A DNA stretch of 64,000 nt from Novosphingobium lentum NBRC 107847 (lineage in GTDB: Bacteria; Pseudomonadota; Alphaproteobacteria; Sphingomonadales; Sphingomonadaceae): positions 124,001 through 188,000 of the forward strand of contig NZ_BCTW01000001.1 of assembly GCF_001590965.1 (NCBI RefSeq). The letters are read 5' to 3'. The notes under the pieces were generated by a model that was given only the letters and a program-made list of their open reading frames with translations, was not told where the DNA came from and searched no databases. The position numbers and the translations under genes were made by a program. Below, piece after piece: positions 17,162 through 26,774 of the stretch; positions within the stretch are counted from its first letter, which is position 1, and each line of letters opens with the position of its first letter.

Positions 17162-19084
17162 ATGTCCATTAATCCGGCCACGCCGCTGCTCGACACAGTC
17201 GACACTCCGCACGATCTTCGCAAGCTGCAGCCGGGCGAACTGCGCCAGCTGGCGGATGAAGTCCGCTCTGAGATGATCGCGGCCGTGGGGCAGACCGGCG
17301 GCCACCTCGGCTCGGGGCTGGGCGTGGTCGAACTGTCGGTGGCGATCCATTATGTGTTCAACACGCCCGACGACCGGCTGATTTGGGACGTGGGCCACCA
17401 GGCCTATCCGCACAAGATCCTGACCGGGCGTCGCGAACGCATGCGCACCTTGCGCCAAGGCGGCGGGCTGTCGGGCTTCACCAAGCGCAGCGAGAGCGAG
17501 TACGATCCGTTCGGCGCGGCGCATTCCTCCACCTCGATTTCCGCCGCGCTGGGCTTTGCCGTGGCCAACAAGCTGGCGGGCAAGCCGGGCAAGGGCATCG
17601 CGGTGATCGGCGACGGCGCGATGAGCGCGGGCATGGCGTACGAGGCGATGAACAACGCCCATGCCGCCGGCAACCGGCTGGTGGTGATCCTCAACGACAA
17701 CGACATGTCGATCGCGCCGCCGGTGGGCGGGCTTTCGCACTATCTGGCGCGGTTGGTGTCGTCGCGCCCGTTCCTGGAACTGCGCGACATCGCGCGCAAG
17801 ATCTCGCGCCGCCTGCCCGAACCGCTGCACAAGGCCGCCAAGAAGACGGACGAATTCGCGCGCGGCATGGCGATGGGCGGCACGTTGTTCGAGGAGTTGG
17901 GCTTCTACTACGTCGGGCCGATCGATGGACACAATCTGGAACAGCTGGTTCCCGTGCTCGAAAACGTGCGCGACGCAGCCGAAGGCCCGTGCCTGATCCA
18001 TGTCGTGACGCAAAAGGGCAAGGGTTATGGCCCCGCCGAAGCGGCCGCCGACAAGTACCACGGCGTGCAGAAGTTCGACGTCATCACCGGCCAGCAGGTC
18101 AAGAGCGCGGGCGGACCGCCCGCCTACCAGAACGTGTTCGGCGCGCAGCTGGCCAAGGAAGCCGAAACCGATCCGCTGATCTGCGCGATCACCGCCGCGA
18201 TGCCATCGGGCACCGGGCTCGACAAGTTCGCCGCCGCCTATCCCGAACGGTTCTTCGACGTCGGCATTGCCGAACAGCACGGCGTGACGTTTGCCGCCGG
18301 GCTGGCCGCGCAGGGCATGCGCCCGTTCTGCGCGATCTATTCCACGTTCCTGCAGCGTGCGTTCGACCAGGTCGTGCACGACGTCGCGATCCAGAACCTG
18401 CCGGTACGCTTCGCCATCGACCGCGCCGGGCTGGTCGGTGCCGACGGCGCGACCCATGCGGGCAGTTTCGACGTGACGTACCTCGCCACGCTGCCCAACA
18501 TGGTGGTGATGGCCGCCGCCGACGAGGCGGAGCTGGTGCACATGACGCACACCGCCGCGTTGCACGACAGCGGGCCGATCGCGTTCCGCTATCCGCGTGG
18601 CAACGGCACCGGCGTGGCGCTGCCCGAAATTCCCGAACGGCTGGAGATCGGCAAGGGCCGCATCGTGCGCCACGGCAGCAAAGTGGCGCTGCTCTCGCTC
18701 GGCACGCGGCTGGGCGAAGCGCTGAAAGCCGCCGACCAGTTGGAGGCGAAAGGCCTGTCGACCACGGTGGCCGACTTGCGCTTTGCCAAGCCGCTCGACG
18801 AAGCGCTGATCCGCAGCCTGATGGCCAGCCACGACGTGATCGTCACCGTGGAAGAAGGCTCGATCGGCGGGCTGGGTGCGCACGTGCTGACCATGGCGAG
18901 CGACCAGGGCCTGACCGACGCGGGCCTCAAGATCCGCACCATGCGCCTGCCCGACGTGTTCCAGGACCACGATTCGCCCGACAAGCAGTATGACGAAGCC
19001 GGGCTGAACGCGCCGCAGATCGTCGATACCGTGCTGAAAGCGCTGCGCCACAACAGCGCGGGTGTGACCGAAGCGCGCGCCTGA
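17162..19084 (+). CDS. dxs: 1-deoxy-D-xylulose-5-phosphate synthase
   Basis: 640 residues from ATG 17162, giving [16 protein letters not shown] before the conserved [17 protein letters not shown]; a GTG five codons upstream is less likely. It condenses pyruvate and glyceraldehyde-3-phosphate in the first step of the MEP isoprenoid pathway. Visible motifs are the thiamine-diphosphate site [15 protein letters not shown]...NDNDMSI, the HLGSGLG loop, and the catalytic region [15 protein letters not shown]. Length matches the family. In this lineage MEP flux feeds carotenoid and quinone synthesis. Confidence 0.97.
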   Translation: MSINPATPLLDTVDTPHDLRKLQPGELRQLADEVRSEMIAAVGQTGGHLGSGLGVVELSVAIHYVFNTPDDRLIWDVGHQAYPHKILTGRRERMRTLRQGGGLSGFTKRSESEYDPFGAAHSSTSISAALGFAVANKLAGKPGKGIAVIGDGAMSAGMAYEAMNNAHAAGNRLVVILNDNDMSIAPPVGGLSHYLARLVSSRPFLELRDIARKISRRLPEPLHKAAKKTDEFARGMAMGGTLFEELGFYYVGPIDGHNLEQLVPVLENVRDAAEGPCLIHVVTQKGKGYGPAEAAADKYHGVQKFDVITGQQVKSAGGPPAYQNVFGAQLAKEAETDPLICAITAAMPSGTGLDKFAAAYPERFFDVGIAEQHGVTFAAGLAAQGMRPFCAIYSTFLQRAFDQVVHDVAIQNLPVRFAIDRAGLVGADGATHAGSFDVTYLATLPNMVVMAAADEAELVHMTHTAALHDSGPIAFRYPRGNGTGVALPEIPERLEIGKGRIVRHGSKVALLSLGTRLGEALKAADQLEAKGLSTTVADLRFAKPLDEALIRSLMASHDVIVTVEEGSIGGLGAHVLTMASDQGLTDAGLKIRTMRLPDVFQDHDSPDKQYDEAGLNAPQIVDTVLKALRHNSAGVTEARA

Positions 19085-19100
19085 GAAGCGGCTTCGCTAC

Positions 19101-19793
19101 CTACATCGACGCCACGTCGATCCACTTCCAGATACCCGCCGGTATGCCCACGGTGGTGACGTGGACCAGCGTGACCAGCACCCACGCGATCAACGCCAGA
19201 CCCCAGGTCCAGCCCAGTGCGTCCCAGTCCGACAGGCCCGGCGCGAAGCGCGTGCGCGACATCCAGGTGCGCCATTCGCGCCCGGTCATGGCCACTTTCT
19301 TGCGATCCTGCAGCCATGCGCCGACCAGCGCCAGGATCAGGATCGTGCCGGCCAGCACCAGCGTGCGCGGGGTCGGCGCGACCAGCATGTGCGCGATGGC
19401 CCACAGCGCGAAACCCCACATCATCGGGTGGCGGGTGATGCGGAACACGCCGCTCGGCTTGCGCGTTGAAAGGCCTGCGACATTGGCCTGCGGCAGCGCC
19501 GGATTGCCCGCCAGCGAGGCGAGGAACAGCGCCAGCGCCACGATCGTGAGCAAGCTGGAGACGAGCCACGGCACGTCGCCGGTGCCGTCCCACAGCGCGG
19601 GCTCGGTCGGGGCATGGGCGAACGCCATGATCATCCAGGCAAACGTGGCGGCTGCGACCAGCGAATACAGCGCCAGAAACGCACGGGGGCCCACGGCCTT
19701 CACCAGCGGTTTGCGCAAGGGATGCGACAGCACGAAATGGCCGGCCAGCAGCGCCAGGCACGCCGTCACGAGCGATGTCATCGCGCTGTCCAT
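19101..19793 (-). CDS. NnrU family membrane protein
   Basis: A 230-residue polytopic inner-membrane protein with about six hydrophobic segments and the conserved ITRHPMMWGFALWAIAHML, which resembles the isoprenylcysteine/phospholipid methyltransferase membrane fold. NnrU was named from denitrifiers, but members are widespread in non-denitrifying alphaproteobacteria and their function is unsettled. No nitrate, nitrite or NO reductase gene is in this window, so a role in denitrification should not be assumed. It ends 17 bp from the dxs stop (convergent). Confidence 0.87.
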   Translation of the reverse strand: MDSAMTSLVTACLALLAGHFVLSHPLRKPLVKAVGPRAFLALYSLVAAATFAWMIMAFAHAPTEPALWDGTGDVPWLVSSLLTIVALALFLASLAGNPALPQANVAGLSTRKPSGVFRITRHPMMWGFALWAIAHMLVAPTPRTLVLAGTILILALVGAWLQDRKKVAMTGREWRTWMSRTRFAPGLSDWDALGWTWGLALIAWVLVTLVHVTTVGIPAGIWKWIDVASM

Positions 19794-19814
19794 GCAACTG
19801 CCCCCACAACGCCG

Positions 19815-21224
19815 TTACCAATCGTAGGCTTTGGGCAACGCCCCTTCCTGCGGGTGACGGTAACGGTCACGCAACTTGGTCTGGTGATTTAGCAGCGTTT
19901 GATTCACGCCGTCGATGAAAACTTGCACCGGACCGGAACCCAGCTCCAGCGGATCGCCATCCCAGATCACCACGTCGGCTGCGCGGCCGGGCAGCAGGCT
20001 GCCGTAATGCGCGCTTTCACCCATGATATCAGCGGGGATCGAGCTGATCGTGGCGAACGCCTGCACCCAGTCGAGCCCGGTGGCTCCGGGAAGTTTCTTC
20101 AGCGCGACAAGGTTTCCGGCATATTGCGGGGCGTAGCGCGGCTGGTCGTTGTCGAAGAAGTTGCCGATCGCCACCTTGACCCCGGCGGCGGTCATCCTCC
20201 CGATGTTCGACTGGGTGGACGCCATCTGCTCGAACCGCGCGGGCAGGTCGATCATCCCGCTGGCGATCACCGGGACGTGCGCGGCGGCAAGTTCGCCGGC
20301 GACGCGCCAGCCTTCGGCCGCGCCGACGATGACCAGCCGCAGCGCCGGAAATTCACGACCGAGCGCGAGTACCTGGCGAATGTCCGACGCACGCTCGACG
20401 TGGACGTACAGCGGCTGGCCCCCGGTCACCACCGGGATCAGCGCGGCGGCGTCGAAGCGCGTGAGCAGGGCATCGGTGCCACGCGCAGCGCTGCTGTCGC
20501 TCATGCGTGGGTCGAGCGGGATGTCGTCGCCGGTTCTGGCAGGCGCCGCCTTGGCCCCGCTGGCGCGCGCGGCTCCGCTGCGGCGGTTGAAATCGGTCGC
20601 CTCGCGCAAGGCGTTGTGCAGCACGGCCTGCGCCGCGACACGGCTGCCGCCCGCCAGCCGCGCGCCGTTTTCGCCGAGTTCGACGTACTGGAACGCCCGC
20701 GCGCGGTTGACCGGGTTGGCATCCACACCCAGGTCGATGAACGCGCCCTGCCCGGCGAAGATCGCGTTGGACGCGGTCGGCGCGACCGCCGCGCGCGTCA
20801 CCCCGCCCGCCCGGCTGACCGCGATCGGCAGCGCATCGGGATCGATCGCCGGTGCCACGTCGAGCGCGGCATTGAACGCGGCCTTGTCGGCGGTGGAATC
20901 GTTGCTGTCGTCCACCGCGCCGACATCGAGCAGGCCCAGATCGGTGCCCAGCGCGACAAGCCCGGCGGTAACCCAGCCGCCATGGGCATCGATCACCGTC
21001 GCGCCCGCGGGCAGCGCGACCCCGGCCCCTGCGGCCACGATCCGGCCACCGCGCATTACCACCGTGCCGTTATCGATCGGCGCGCTGCCATCGCCGACGA
21101 CGACGCGGGCGTTGGTGATCGCGAACGTTCCTGCGTCCTGCGCGATGGCAGGCGACACCGCGACCATCGCGGTCCCGGCGGCGAGCAGCGCCAGCGCGCC
21201 GCGCAAAGTGTTGCGCGCGCTCAC
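19815..21224 (-). CDS. Exported amidohydrolase-like protein lacking metal ligands
   Basis: 469 residues from GTG 21224, whose first bases overlap the stop of the neighbouring amidohydrolase gene (GTGA). A signal peptide ends near SPAIAQD (residue 30). The body has the amidohydrolase composite fold with the C-terminal beta-sandwich motif GRAADVVIWDGDPLE. However, the HxH metal motif of its neighbour is replaced by G93-T-D95, the FHHAVEA histidines by VGAAEG, and HSDDE by GNFFDND. It is therefore probably catalytically dead or uses different chemistry, and may act as the non-catalytic partner of its paralogue. Confidence 0.85.
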   Translation of the reverse strand: MSARNTLRGALALLAAGTAMVAVSPAIAQDAGTFAITNARVVVGDGSAPIDNGTVVMRGGRIVAAGAGVALPAGATVIDAHGGWVTAGLVALGTDLGLLDVGAVDDSNDSTADKAAFNAALDVAPAIDPDALPIAVSRAGGVTRAAVAPTASNAIFAGQGAFIDLGVDANPVNRARAFQYVELGENGARLAGGSRVAAQAVLHNALREATDFNRRSGAARASGAKAAPARTGDDIPLDPRMSDSSAARGTDALLTRFDAAALIPVVTGGQPLYVHVERASDIRQVLALGREFPALRLVIVGAAEGWRVAGELAAAHVPVIASGMIDLPARFEQMASTQSNIGRMTAAGVKVAIGNFFDNDQPRYAPQYAGNLVALKKLPGATGLDWVQAFATISSIPADIMGESAHYGSLLPGRAADVVIWDGDPLELGSGPVQVFIDGVNQTLLNHQTKLRDRYRHPQEGALPKAYDW

Positions 21225-22636
21225 TTGACGTCTCCTTCGCCGGGCTGGCCAAGCTCGAAATCGCTGATCGGGTGGCGCCTGGGATCGAGCGCATCGTACA
21301 TCAGCGCGCCGTCGATCCAGACCTTTTCGGGGCGGGAATAGATGCTCAGGGGATTGCCGTTCCACAGCACCACATCGCCCATCTTGCCGGGCGTGAGGCT
21401 GCCGGTGCGGTCATCGATGCCCATCGCATGCGCGGGGTTGAGCGTGATCCAGCGGATCACCTGTCCATCGGGTATGGCAATGCCCATGCGGCGGCCCGAT
21501 CCTTGCGCCTTGGCAGCTTCCTGGTTGAGCCGCTGGATGCCGTTCTCGTCATCGGAATGGATGATCACGCAGGCGCCCGCATCCTGCAGCAGCGCGGCGT
21601 TTTCGGGGATGCCGTCGTAAGCTTCCATCTTGAAGCCCCACCAGTCCGCCCAGATCGCGGCGCACGTATCGGTGGACTTGAGCAAGTCGGCGATCTTGTA
21701 CGCTTCGACCGCGTGGTGGAACGCGCTGACCTTGTAGCCGAACTCCTTGGCCATATCGAGCACTTGCGCCATCTCGTCGGCGCGGTAGCAGTGGTTCTGC
21801 ACGCGGATCTTGCCGTCGAGCACGCCGACCAGCGTTTCCATGGCGAGGTCGCGCGTCTCCAGCTTGCCGGCGTCGCGCTTCTTGCGATATTCGACCGCCT
21901 TGATCCACGTGGCGCGATCGACCGCGAAGTTGCCCATGCGGGTCGAGGGCATCCGCCCCTTCGAGCCATAGACGCGCTTGGGGTTTTCGCCGCAGGCCAT
22001 CTTGAGGTCATACGGCGCACCGGGGAACTTCATGCCCTGCACGGTGCGCGCGGGCACGTTCTTGAGCACGACCGAACGCCCGCCCATCAGGTTGGCCGAT
22101 CCGGGCAGGATTTCGAGGCTGGTCACCCCGCCATGCGCCAGCGCGCGACTGAAGCCGGGGTCCTGCGGCCAGACCGAATGTTCGGCCCAGACTTGCGGCG
22201 TGGTCGGGTCGGTCGCCTCGTTGCCATCGGAATTGGCCTCCACCCCGGGGCTGGGATAGACGCCGAGATGGCTGTGGATGTCGATGATCCCGGGGGTGAC
22301 GAACCGCCCAGCGCCGTCGATCCGGCGATAGCCCGCCGGCACCGCGAGATCTGCGCCGCCCACCGCCTCGACCTTGCCACCCGAGACGAGTACCGTGCCG
22401 TTGTCGATCCGCGCGCCGGTGCCGTCATAGACCGTGGCGCCGACGATCGCGACGGCATCGCCGGGATAAGCCTTGTAAGTCGAGGGGTACGGATTCTCGT
22501 CGAAGGTTTGCGCCTTGTCGGCCGAAGCGGATTTTGCCGAAGCGGATTTGGGACGCGCCTCTCCGGCAGCCCCACAAGCGGCAAGACTGGCGGCGCAGGC
22601 GGCGAACGCAAGGACGCGGACAAGTTTCACGAACAC
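21221..22636 (-). CDS. Amidohydrolase family lipoprotein (imidazolonepropionase/dipeptidase-like)
   Basis: A 471-residue metal-dependent hydrolase. The lipobox SLAAC gives a lipidated Cys21, so the protein is anchored in the envelope. The amidohydrolase motifs are present: PGIIDIHSHLG (H121, H123), NHCYRADE, FHHAVEA and IIHSDDENG, with a C-terminal GKMGDVVLWNGNPL. Related proteins hydrolyse N-acylated or proline-containing dipeptides; the substrate is unknown here. It is coupled to a degenerate paralogue and followed upstream by a POT-type peptide transporter gene, so the three are probably a peptide-scavenging unit. Confidence 0.9.
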   Translation of the reverse strand: MFVKLVRVLAFAACAASLAACGAAGEARPKSASAKSASADKAQTFDENPYPSTYKAYPGDAVAIVGATVYDGTGARIDNGTVLVSGGKVEAVGGADLAVPAGYRRIDGAGRFVTPGIIDIHSHLGVYPSPGVEANSDGNEATDPTTPQVWAEHSVWPQDPGFSRALAHGGVTSLEILPGSANLMGGRSVVLKNVPARTVQGMKFPGAPYDLKMACGENPKRVYGSKGRMPSTRMGNFAVDRATWIKAVEYRKKRDAGKLETRDLAMETLVGVLDGKIRVQNHCYRADEMAQVLDMAKEFGYKVSAFHHAVEAYKIADLLKSTDTCAAIWADWWGFKMEAYDGIPENAALLQDAGACVIIHSDDENGIQRLNQEAAKAQGSGRRMGIAIPDGQVIRWITLNPAHAMGIDDRTGSLTPGKMGDVVLWNGNPLSIYSRPEKVWIDGALMYDALDPRRHPISDFELGQPGEGDVK

Positions 22637-22679
22637 ACGATTCCCCGGATAAGATTGGCGGCAGACAACAGCGGCGCGG

Positions 22680-24563
22680 TCATTTCACGCCGTGCATCAG
22701 GCGCTTGAGCGGCCAGGCGAGCACGAGCAGCAGCAACCCGATGCCCACCGCGAACCAGCCGATCTTGGTGAACACGCCGACGTAGGTTTCCAAGCTGACC
22801 TTGAGGTTGGTGACCTGCCCGCCCACGGTTTCCACGCTGGCGACTTGCGCCACCAGCCCCGCCACGTACTGCGCCACCGCGATCGACAGGAACCACACGC
22901 CCATCATCAGCCCGACGATGCGCGCGATCGACAGCTTGGTGATCATGCTGAGGCCGACGGGCGAGATGCACAGTTCGGCGATCGAATGGATCAGGTAGAG
23001 TCCCGCCAGCCACCACAGCGCGACCTTGAAGTCGGGCCCGGCAAAGCGCGATCCCCAGACGAGGAACAGGAAGCCCAGCCCCACGCCCATCAGCGCGATG
23101 CCGAACTTGACCGGGATGGTCGGTTCGATCCCGCGCTTGGCGAGGCCATTCCACAGCATCGAGAACAGTGGCGCCAGCGCGACGATGAAGAACGCGTTGA
23201 AGAACTGCGTCTGCCCCGCGCTGATCGAGAACAGCCCGAACACGCTCATGTCGGTGTTGCGATCGGCAAACAGCGTCAGGCTCGACCCCGCCTGTTCGAA
23301 CAGCGTCCAGAACACGGTGTTGAAGGTGATCAGCACCATCGCCGCCATCATCATCTGGAATTCTCGGGCGTTGCCCTTCACGAACGCCCAGATGAGGATG
23401 CCGGGCACGCTGACCAGGAACGTGCCGAACATGATCTTGCCCATGATCGGCAACGTCAGGAAATAGCCGAGCAGGCCCGATCCCTCGGCCGGTTTTACAT
23501 AGCTCATCAGGTTGGTGAACAGGAACCATACCACCGGGATGGTGAGCAGCGCGCCGACATAGATGAACGCGTCGCGGTTGGCGGGTGCATCGGCCGGGCG
23601 ATCGCCGTACCCGTCGAGCTTGCCGCCATCGAACTGGATCAGCAGCCACGAGACGAACATGCCGCCTGCCGCCAACGCGAAGCCGGCCCACCAGCCCAGT
23701 CCACCCCAGCTGCCCATGCCCACCGCCAGCAGCGGGCACAGCACTTGCGAAAACAGCGAGCCCAGGTTGATGCCCATGTAGAAGATGGTGAAGCCCGCGT
23801 CGCGCCGCCGGTCACCCTGCGCATAGAGCGAGCCGACGATGGTCGAGATGTTGGGCTTGAAGAACCCGTTGCCGATCACGACCAGCGCCAGCCCGATCAG
23901 CAGCAGGAACACCGACGTCGCGTTGCGCTCACCGCCCGGTTCGAACTGGCCGGCAGCGATGTGGCGCGCCTCGGTCCCGTCGGCGCGCAGCAGCGAAACG
24001 GTCTTGTCCTCGTTGCCCTTGATCAGCAGCGGCTGGTTGGCATCGGCGCCCAGCGTAGGGACCAGTTGCCCGGTGCCGCCGACCTGCAGTTGCGTGTTGC
24101 CCAGCGTGACGAACTGCTTGCGCGCCTCGCCATTGCCCTGGACGCTGACTTCGTAACGCTGCCCCTCGATCACCGCGAACGGCTTGGCCGGCTGGCCGCC
24201 GAAGCACAGTGTCAGATACCCCAGACTCATCAGGATCGCGCCGAACTTGACCGATCGCTTGGCGCCCAGGAACCGGTCGGCCAGCAGCCCGCCGATCAGC
24301 GGGGTCAGGTACACCAGCGCGGTGAACCCGCCGTAGATGCCGGTCGTGGTCTGGTCGCTGAACAGAAAGTGCTGCGCCAGGTACAGCGTGAGCAGCGCGC
24401 GCATGCCGTAATAGCCGAAGCGCTCCATCGCTTCGGTCGTGAACAGCCGCGCCAGCTGGCGGGGGTGGCCGAACCAGCCGCTTTGGGCGTGGAGATCGAC
24501 CGCGCGCACATCGCCGGGAATGGCGCCGGGTTCGGCTGCGGAATCGTCGAATTGAACTGGCAT
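22680..24563 (-). CDS. POT/PTR family proton-coupled peptide transporter
   Basis: A 627-residue transporter of the MFS. The proton-coupling motif ExxERFxYYG (E44, E47, R48) lies in the first helix; GNGFFKPNISTIVG and FYMGINLGSLFS are PTR2 signatures. Between helices 3 and 4 there is an inserted polar domain of about 85 residues (roughly 128-215), which would face the periplasm; such insertions are seen in some proteobacterial POT proteins. It imports di- and tripeptides. Its neighbours are two exported amidohydrolases, suggesting hydrolysis outside and uptake. The GntR gene is divergent. Confidence 0.94.
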   Translation of the reverse strand: MPVQFDDSAAEPGAIPGDVRAVDLHAQSGWFGHPRQLARLFTTEAMERFGYYGMRALLTLYLAQHFLFSDQTTTGIYGGFTALVYLTPLIGGLLADRFLGAKRSVKFGAILMSLGYLTLCFGGQPAKPFAVIEGQRYEVSVQGNGEARKQFVTLGNTQLQVGGTGQLVPTLGADANQPLLIKGNEDKTVSLLRADGTEARHIAAGQFEPGGERNATSVFLLLIGLALVVIGNGFFKPNISTIVGSLYAQGDRRRDAGFTIFYMGINLGSLFSQVLCPLLAVGMGSWGGLGWWAGFALAAGGMFVSWLLIQFDGGKLDGYGDRPADAPANRDAFIYVGALLTIPVVWFLFTNLMSYVKPAEGSGLLGYFLTLPIMGKIMFGTFLVSVPGILIWAFVKGNAREFQMMMAAMVLITFNTVFWTLFEQAGSSLTLFADRNTDMSVFGLFSISAGQTQFFNAFFIVALAPLFSMLWNGLAKRGIEPTIPVKFGIALMGVGLGFLFLVWGSRFAGPDFKVALWWLAGLYLIHSIAELCISPVGLSMITKLSIARIVGLMMGVWFLSIAVAQYVAGLVAQVASVETVGGQVTNLKVSLETYVGVFTKIGWFAVGIGLLLLVLAWPLKRLMHGVK

Positions 24564-24757
24564 CCAGGCTCCGCTTCAAGGGGGCAGGCGGAGTCCGTTG
24601 CGCAACACGCCACCCGCTTTTGCAGGCAACCTAGCGAGAAATCGCGCGATGGGAAGAAACTAATTGCGGGCGTAACCAGTTTGCCCGGCCGGGCCGTGGG
24701 CGATGCCGTCGCGGGAAATCGTTGCCTGCCACGCTGTATTATGGCACTACATCACCC

Positions 24758-25117
24758 ATGTCCCCGCCCCCGACAGCGTCCGGCAGCCGCCCGGTCTATC
24801 TCAAGCTGCGCGACCAGATTGCCGCGGCGATCATCGACGGCCGCTATGCCGAAGGCGAACTGCTGCCATCGGTGCGCGCGTTTGCGGTGGACCAGGGCGC
24901 CAATCCGCTGACCGTGGCCAAAGCCTATCAGCAGTTCCAGGCCGAAGGGCTGGTCCAGGTCCAGCGCGGAGTCGGCATGTACGTGGCGCAAGGCGCGGCG
25001 GAAACCTTGCGCCAAAGCGAACGGGCATCGTTCCTGGCGCAGGAATGGCCGGAGATTTCGGCGCGCATCCGCCGGCTGCGGATCGACCCTGCGGAACTGT
25101 TCGAAACCGTTCGCTGA
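24758..25117 (+). CDS. GntR family transcriptional regulator (short YhcF-like)
   Basis: 119 residues from ATG 24758. An N-terminal winged helix (PVYLKLRDQIAAAIIDGRYAEGELLPSVRAFA...NPLTVAKAYQQFQAEGLV) is followed by only about 40 residues, so there is no ligand-binding domain, as in the YhcF subgroup. These often regulate an adjacent transporter. It is divergent from the peptide transporter with about 190 bp between the starts, and local control of that gene is a reasonable inference; no operator was identified. Confidence 0.88.
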   Translation: MSPPPTASGSRPVYLKLRDQIAAAIIDGRYAEGELLPSVRAFAVDQGANPLTVAKAYQQFQAEGLVQVQRGVGMYVAQGAAETLRQSERASFLAQEWPEISARIRRLRIDPAELFETVR

Positions 25118-25281
25118 CCAGGCCTGCGGCGCCCCCGACCCTGGCCGCCGGACACATTAACTTATGACATGGAAACGATTGTCAGGGCGGCCCGGCTCTG
25201 GCAGGATTGCCGCGCGCTCCGGGGGGTCGGTCGGCGCTCGGGAAATTGGGGCTGCCACGGGCGGCTTGCGGAGGGTGGAAT

Positions 25282-25563
25282 ATGATCAGGTCCGAACTGT
25301 TGCAGGAACTCGCCAAGGAAAGCCCCGGCATGCGCAGCGAGGAGATCGAGCGCGTGGTCGATGTGTTCTTCGATGAAATCGGCAAGCGGCTGGCCGAAGG
25401 CGGCCGGGTCGAACTGCGCGGTTTCGGCGCGTTTTCCACGCGTGAACGCGATGCCCGCCGTGGCCGCAATCCGCGCACGGGGGAATCGGTCGATGTGCCC
25501 GGAAAGCGCGTCCCCTATTTCAAGCCAGGCAAGGAAATGCGCGCGCGGCTGAACACCGACTAG
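25282..25563 (+). CDS. ihfB: Integration host factor subunit beta
   Basis: 93 residues from ATG 25282, with GGAGGG about seven bases upstream. The sequence [17 protein letters not shown]...[19 protein letters not shown]...RNPRTGE...[18 protein letters not shown] is the IHF-beta/HU fold including the DNA-intercalating proline loop. It forms a heterodimer with IHF-alpha (not in the window) and bends DNA. The long in-frame extension upstream of this ATG is not family-like and was rejected. Confidence 0.95.
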   Translation: MIRSELLQELAKESPGMRSEEIERVVDVFFDEIGKRLAEGGRVELRGFGAFSTRERDARRGRNPRTGESVDVPGKRVPYFKPGKEMRARLNTD

Positions 25564-25719
25564 CGTTTCCGGTCCGCCGGATTATGACTTTGGTCCGCTG
25601 AACAGCGGAGCCTGCGTTCATGTGTGCGCCAAATCCTGCCAAATCCCGATTGCCGCCTTCCCGTGCGCCGGTTACGAGCAGTGCGGTCATGAGGAACACG
25701 CGCCACCCGGCGCTGCACT

Positions 25720-25804
25720 GCGGACGTGGCGGAATGGTAGACGCAGGGGACTTAAAATCCCTTGATCTTAGATCGTGCGGGTTCGAGTCCCGCCGTCCGC
25801 ACCA
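25720..25804 (+). tRNA. tRNA-Leu (anticodon UAA)
   Basis: The acceptor arms GCGGACG and CGTCCGC pair perfectly and the 3' ACCA is encoded. The anticodon loop CTTAAAA gives anticodon TAA at 25753-25755, reading UUA leucine codons. The T-arm GGTTCGAGTCC is canonical, and the long variable arm (TTGATCTTAGATCGT) fits a class II leucine tRNA. UUA is a very rare codon in a genome of this composition. Confidence 0.97.
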
Positions 25805-25896
25805 GCGTCGGTCACCGTGGCGCATTCCCTGAAAATGTTCGTTTTCTGCCGATCGCCCGCGCTTGGTAACGCATCGGCAATCATATTGGCCGTATC

Positions 25897-26649
25897 ATGC
25901 GTGTGGCCGGGCTGCGCATCCGGCTGCCGGAGCGGCGCACTAGGGGAACGGGCTTGGCCCAGAATCATCTCGGATCGAAGGGCCCGGCGGATCCGCCCGA
26001 AAGCCCGGTGAGCGCCGCAGCGCAGGCGACCGACGAGTTGCGTGCTGCCCCGCGGTTCACGCTGCTGATCCGCGCCGCCAAGCTGATCGCCGACGGTCGC
26101 GAATATCTGTGCATCATCCGCGATGCGTCTGCCACCGGGATCAAGGTCCGGCTGTTTCATCCGCTGCCCACGCACCGCAACCTGCATGTCGAGCTGGGCA
26201 ACGGGGTTCGCCATGCGCTGGAGCTTGTGTGGTCGACGCAGGACCATGCCGGTTTCCGGTTTTGCGAGGAAATCGAGATCGAGCGGCTGCTCGATGAAAG
26301 CCATGGCGCGTTTCCCAAGCGGCACGTGCGCCTGCGCATCGCACTGCAGGCCACGGTGCATTCGGGCGGCGACGCGACGCCGGTCTCGTTCGAGGACATT
26401 TCGCAGCAGGGTGGCTGCATCCAGTGCGACAAGTGGCTGCTGATGAACGAACTGGTCCGGGTCGACACCGGGATCATGCCGCCGATCTATGCCAAAGTGC
26501 GCTGGCGCAGCCATCCGCGTTATGGCCTGCTGTTCGAGCGCACGTTCAAGCTGGATGAGCTGGCGCGCATTTCGGCGCCGCTACAGCTGTCCGAAGCGAT
26601 TTCGGATGCCGCTGCCGAACAGCCTGCAAAGCCACGCCAGGCGCTTTGA
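25897..26649 (+). CDS. Tandem PilZ-domain protein
   Basis: Up to 250 residues. The first PilZ domain has RAAPR (RxxxR) followed by DASATG (DxSxxG), the cyclic-di-GMP binding signature. A second copy follows with KRHVR, where the first arginine is lysine, and DISQQGG. The first domain should bind c-di-GMP; the second may be impaired. No other domain is attached, so it is probably a small cytoplasmic receptor. The start is uncertain: ATG 25897, TTG 25954 and GTG 26008 all precede the first domain, and the leader is variable. Confidence 0.82.
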   Translation: MRVAGLRIRLPERRTRGTGLAQNHLGSKGPADPPESPVSAAAQATDELRAAPRFTLLIRAAKLIADGREYLCIIRDASATGIKVRLFHPLPTHRNLHVELGNGVRHALELVWSTQDHAGFRFCEEIEIERLLDESHGAFPKRHVRLRIALQATVHSGGDATPVSFEDISQQGGCIQCDKWLLMNELVRVDTGIMPPIYAKVRWRSHPRYGLLFERTFKLDELARISAPLQLSEAISDAAAEQPAKPRQAL

Positions 26650-26774
26650 TCCACGGGCATTGCGCCGCATCGACGGCGCCCTTTTTCGCCCTTTCGCAGC
26701 GCCGCGTTAACCATCCTTTATCCAATTTCCTTCACTCACCATGGCCGGGTGCCAACGCCTGAGTGGGGGTTTAG

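Noticed and set aside
19101..19793. NnrU as evidence for denitrification
   Set aside because: The family is widespread without denitrification, and no reductase genes are present in the window.
22692..24911. A 739-codon open frame opposite the POT transporter
   Set aside because: It is full of Gln, His and Arg with no domain, and lies exactly over a well-supported transporter gene.
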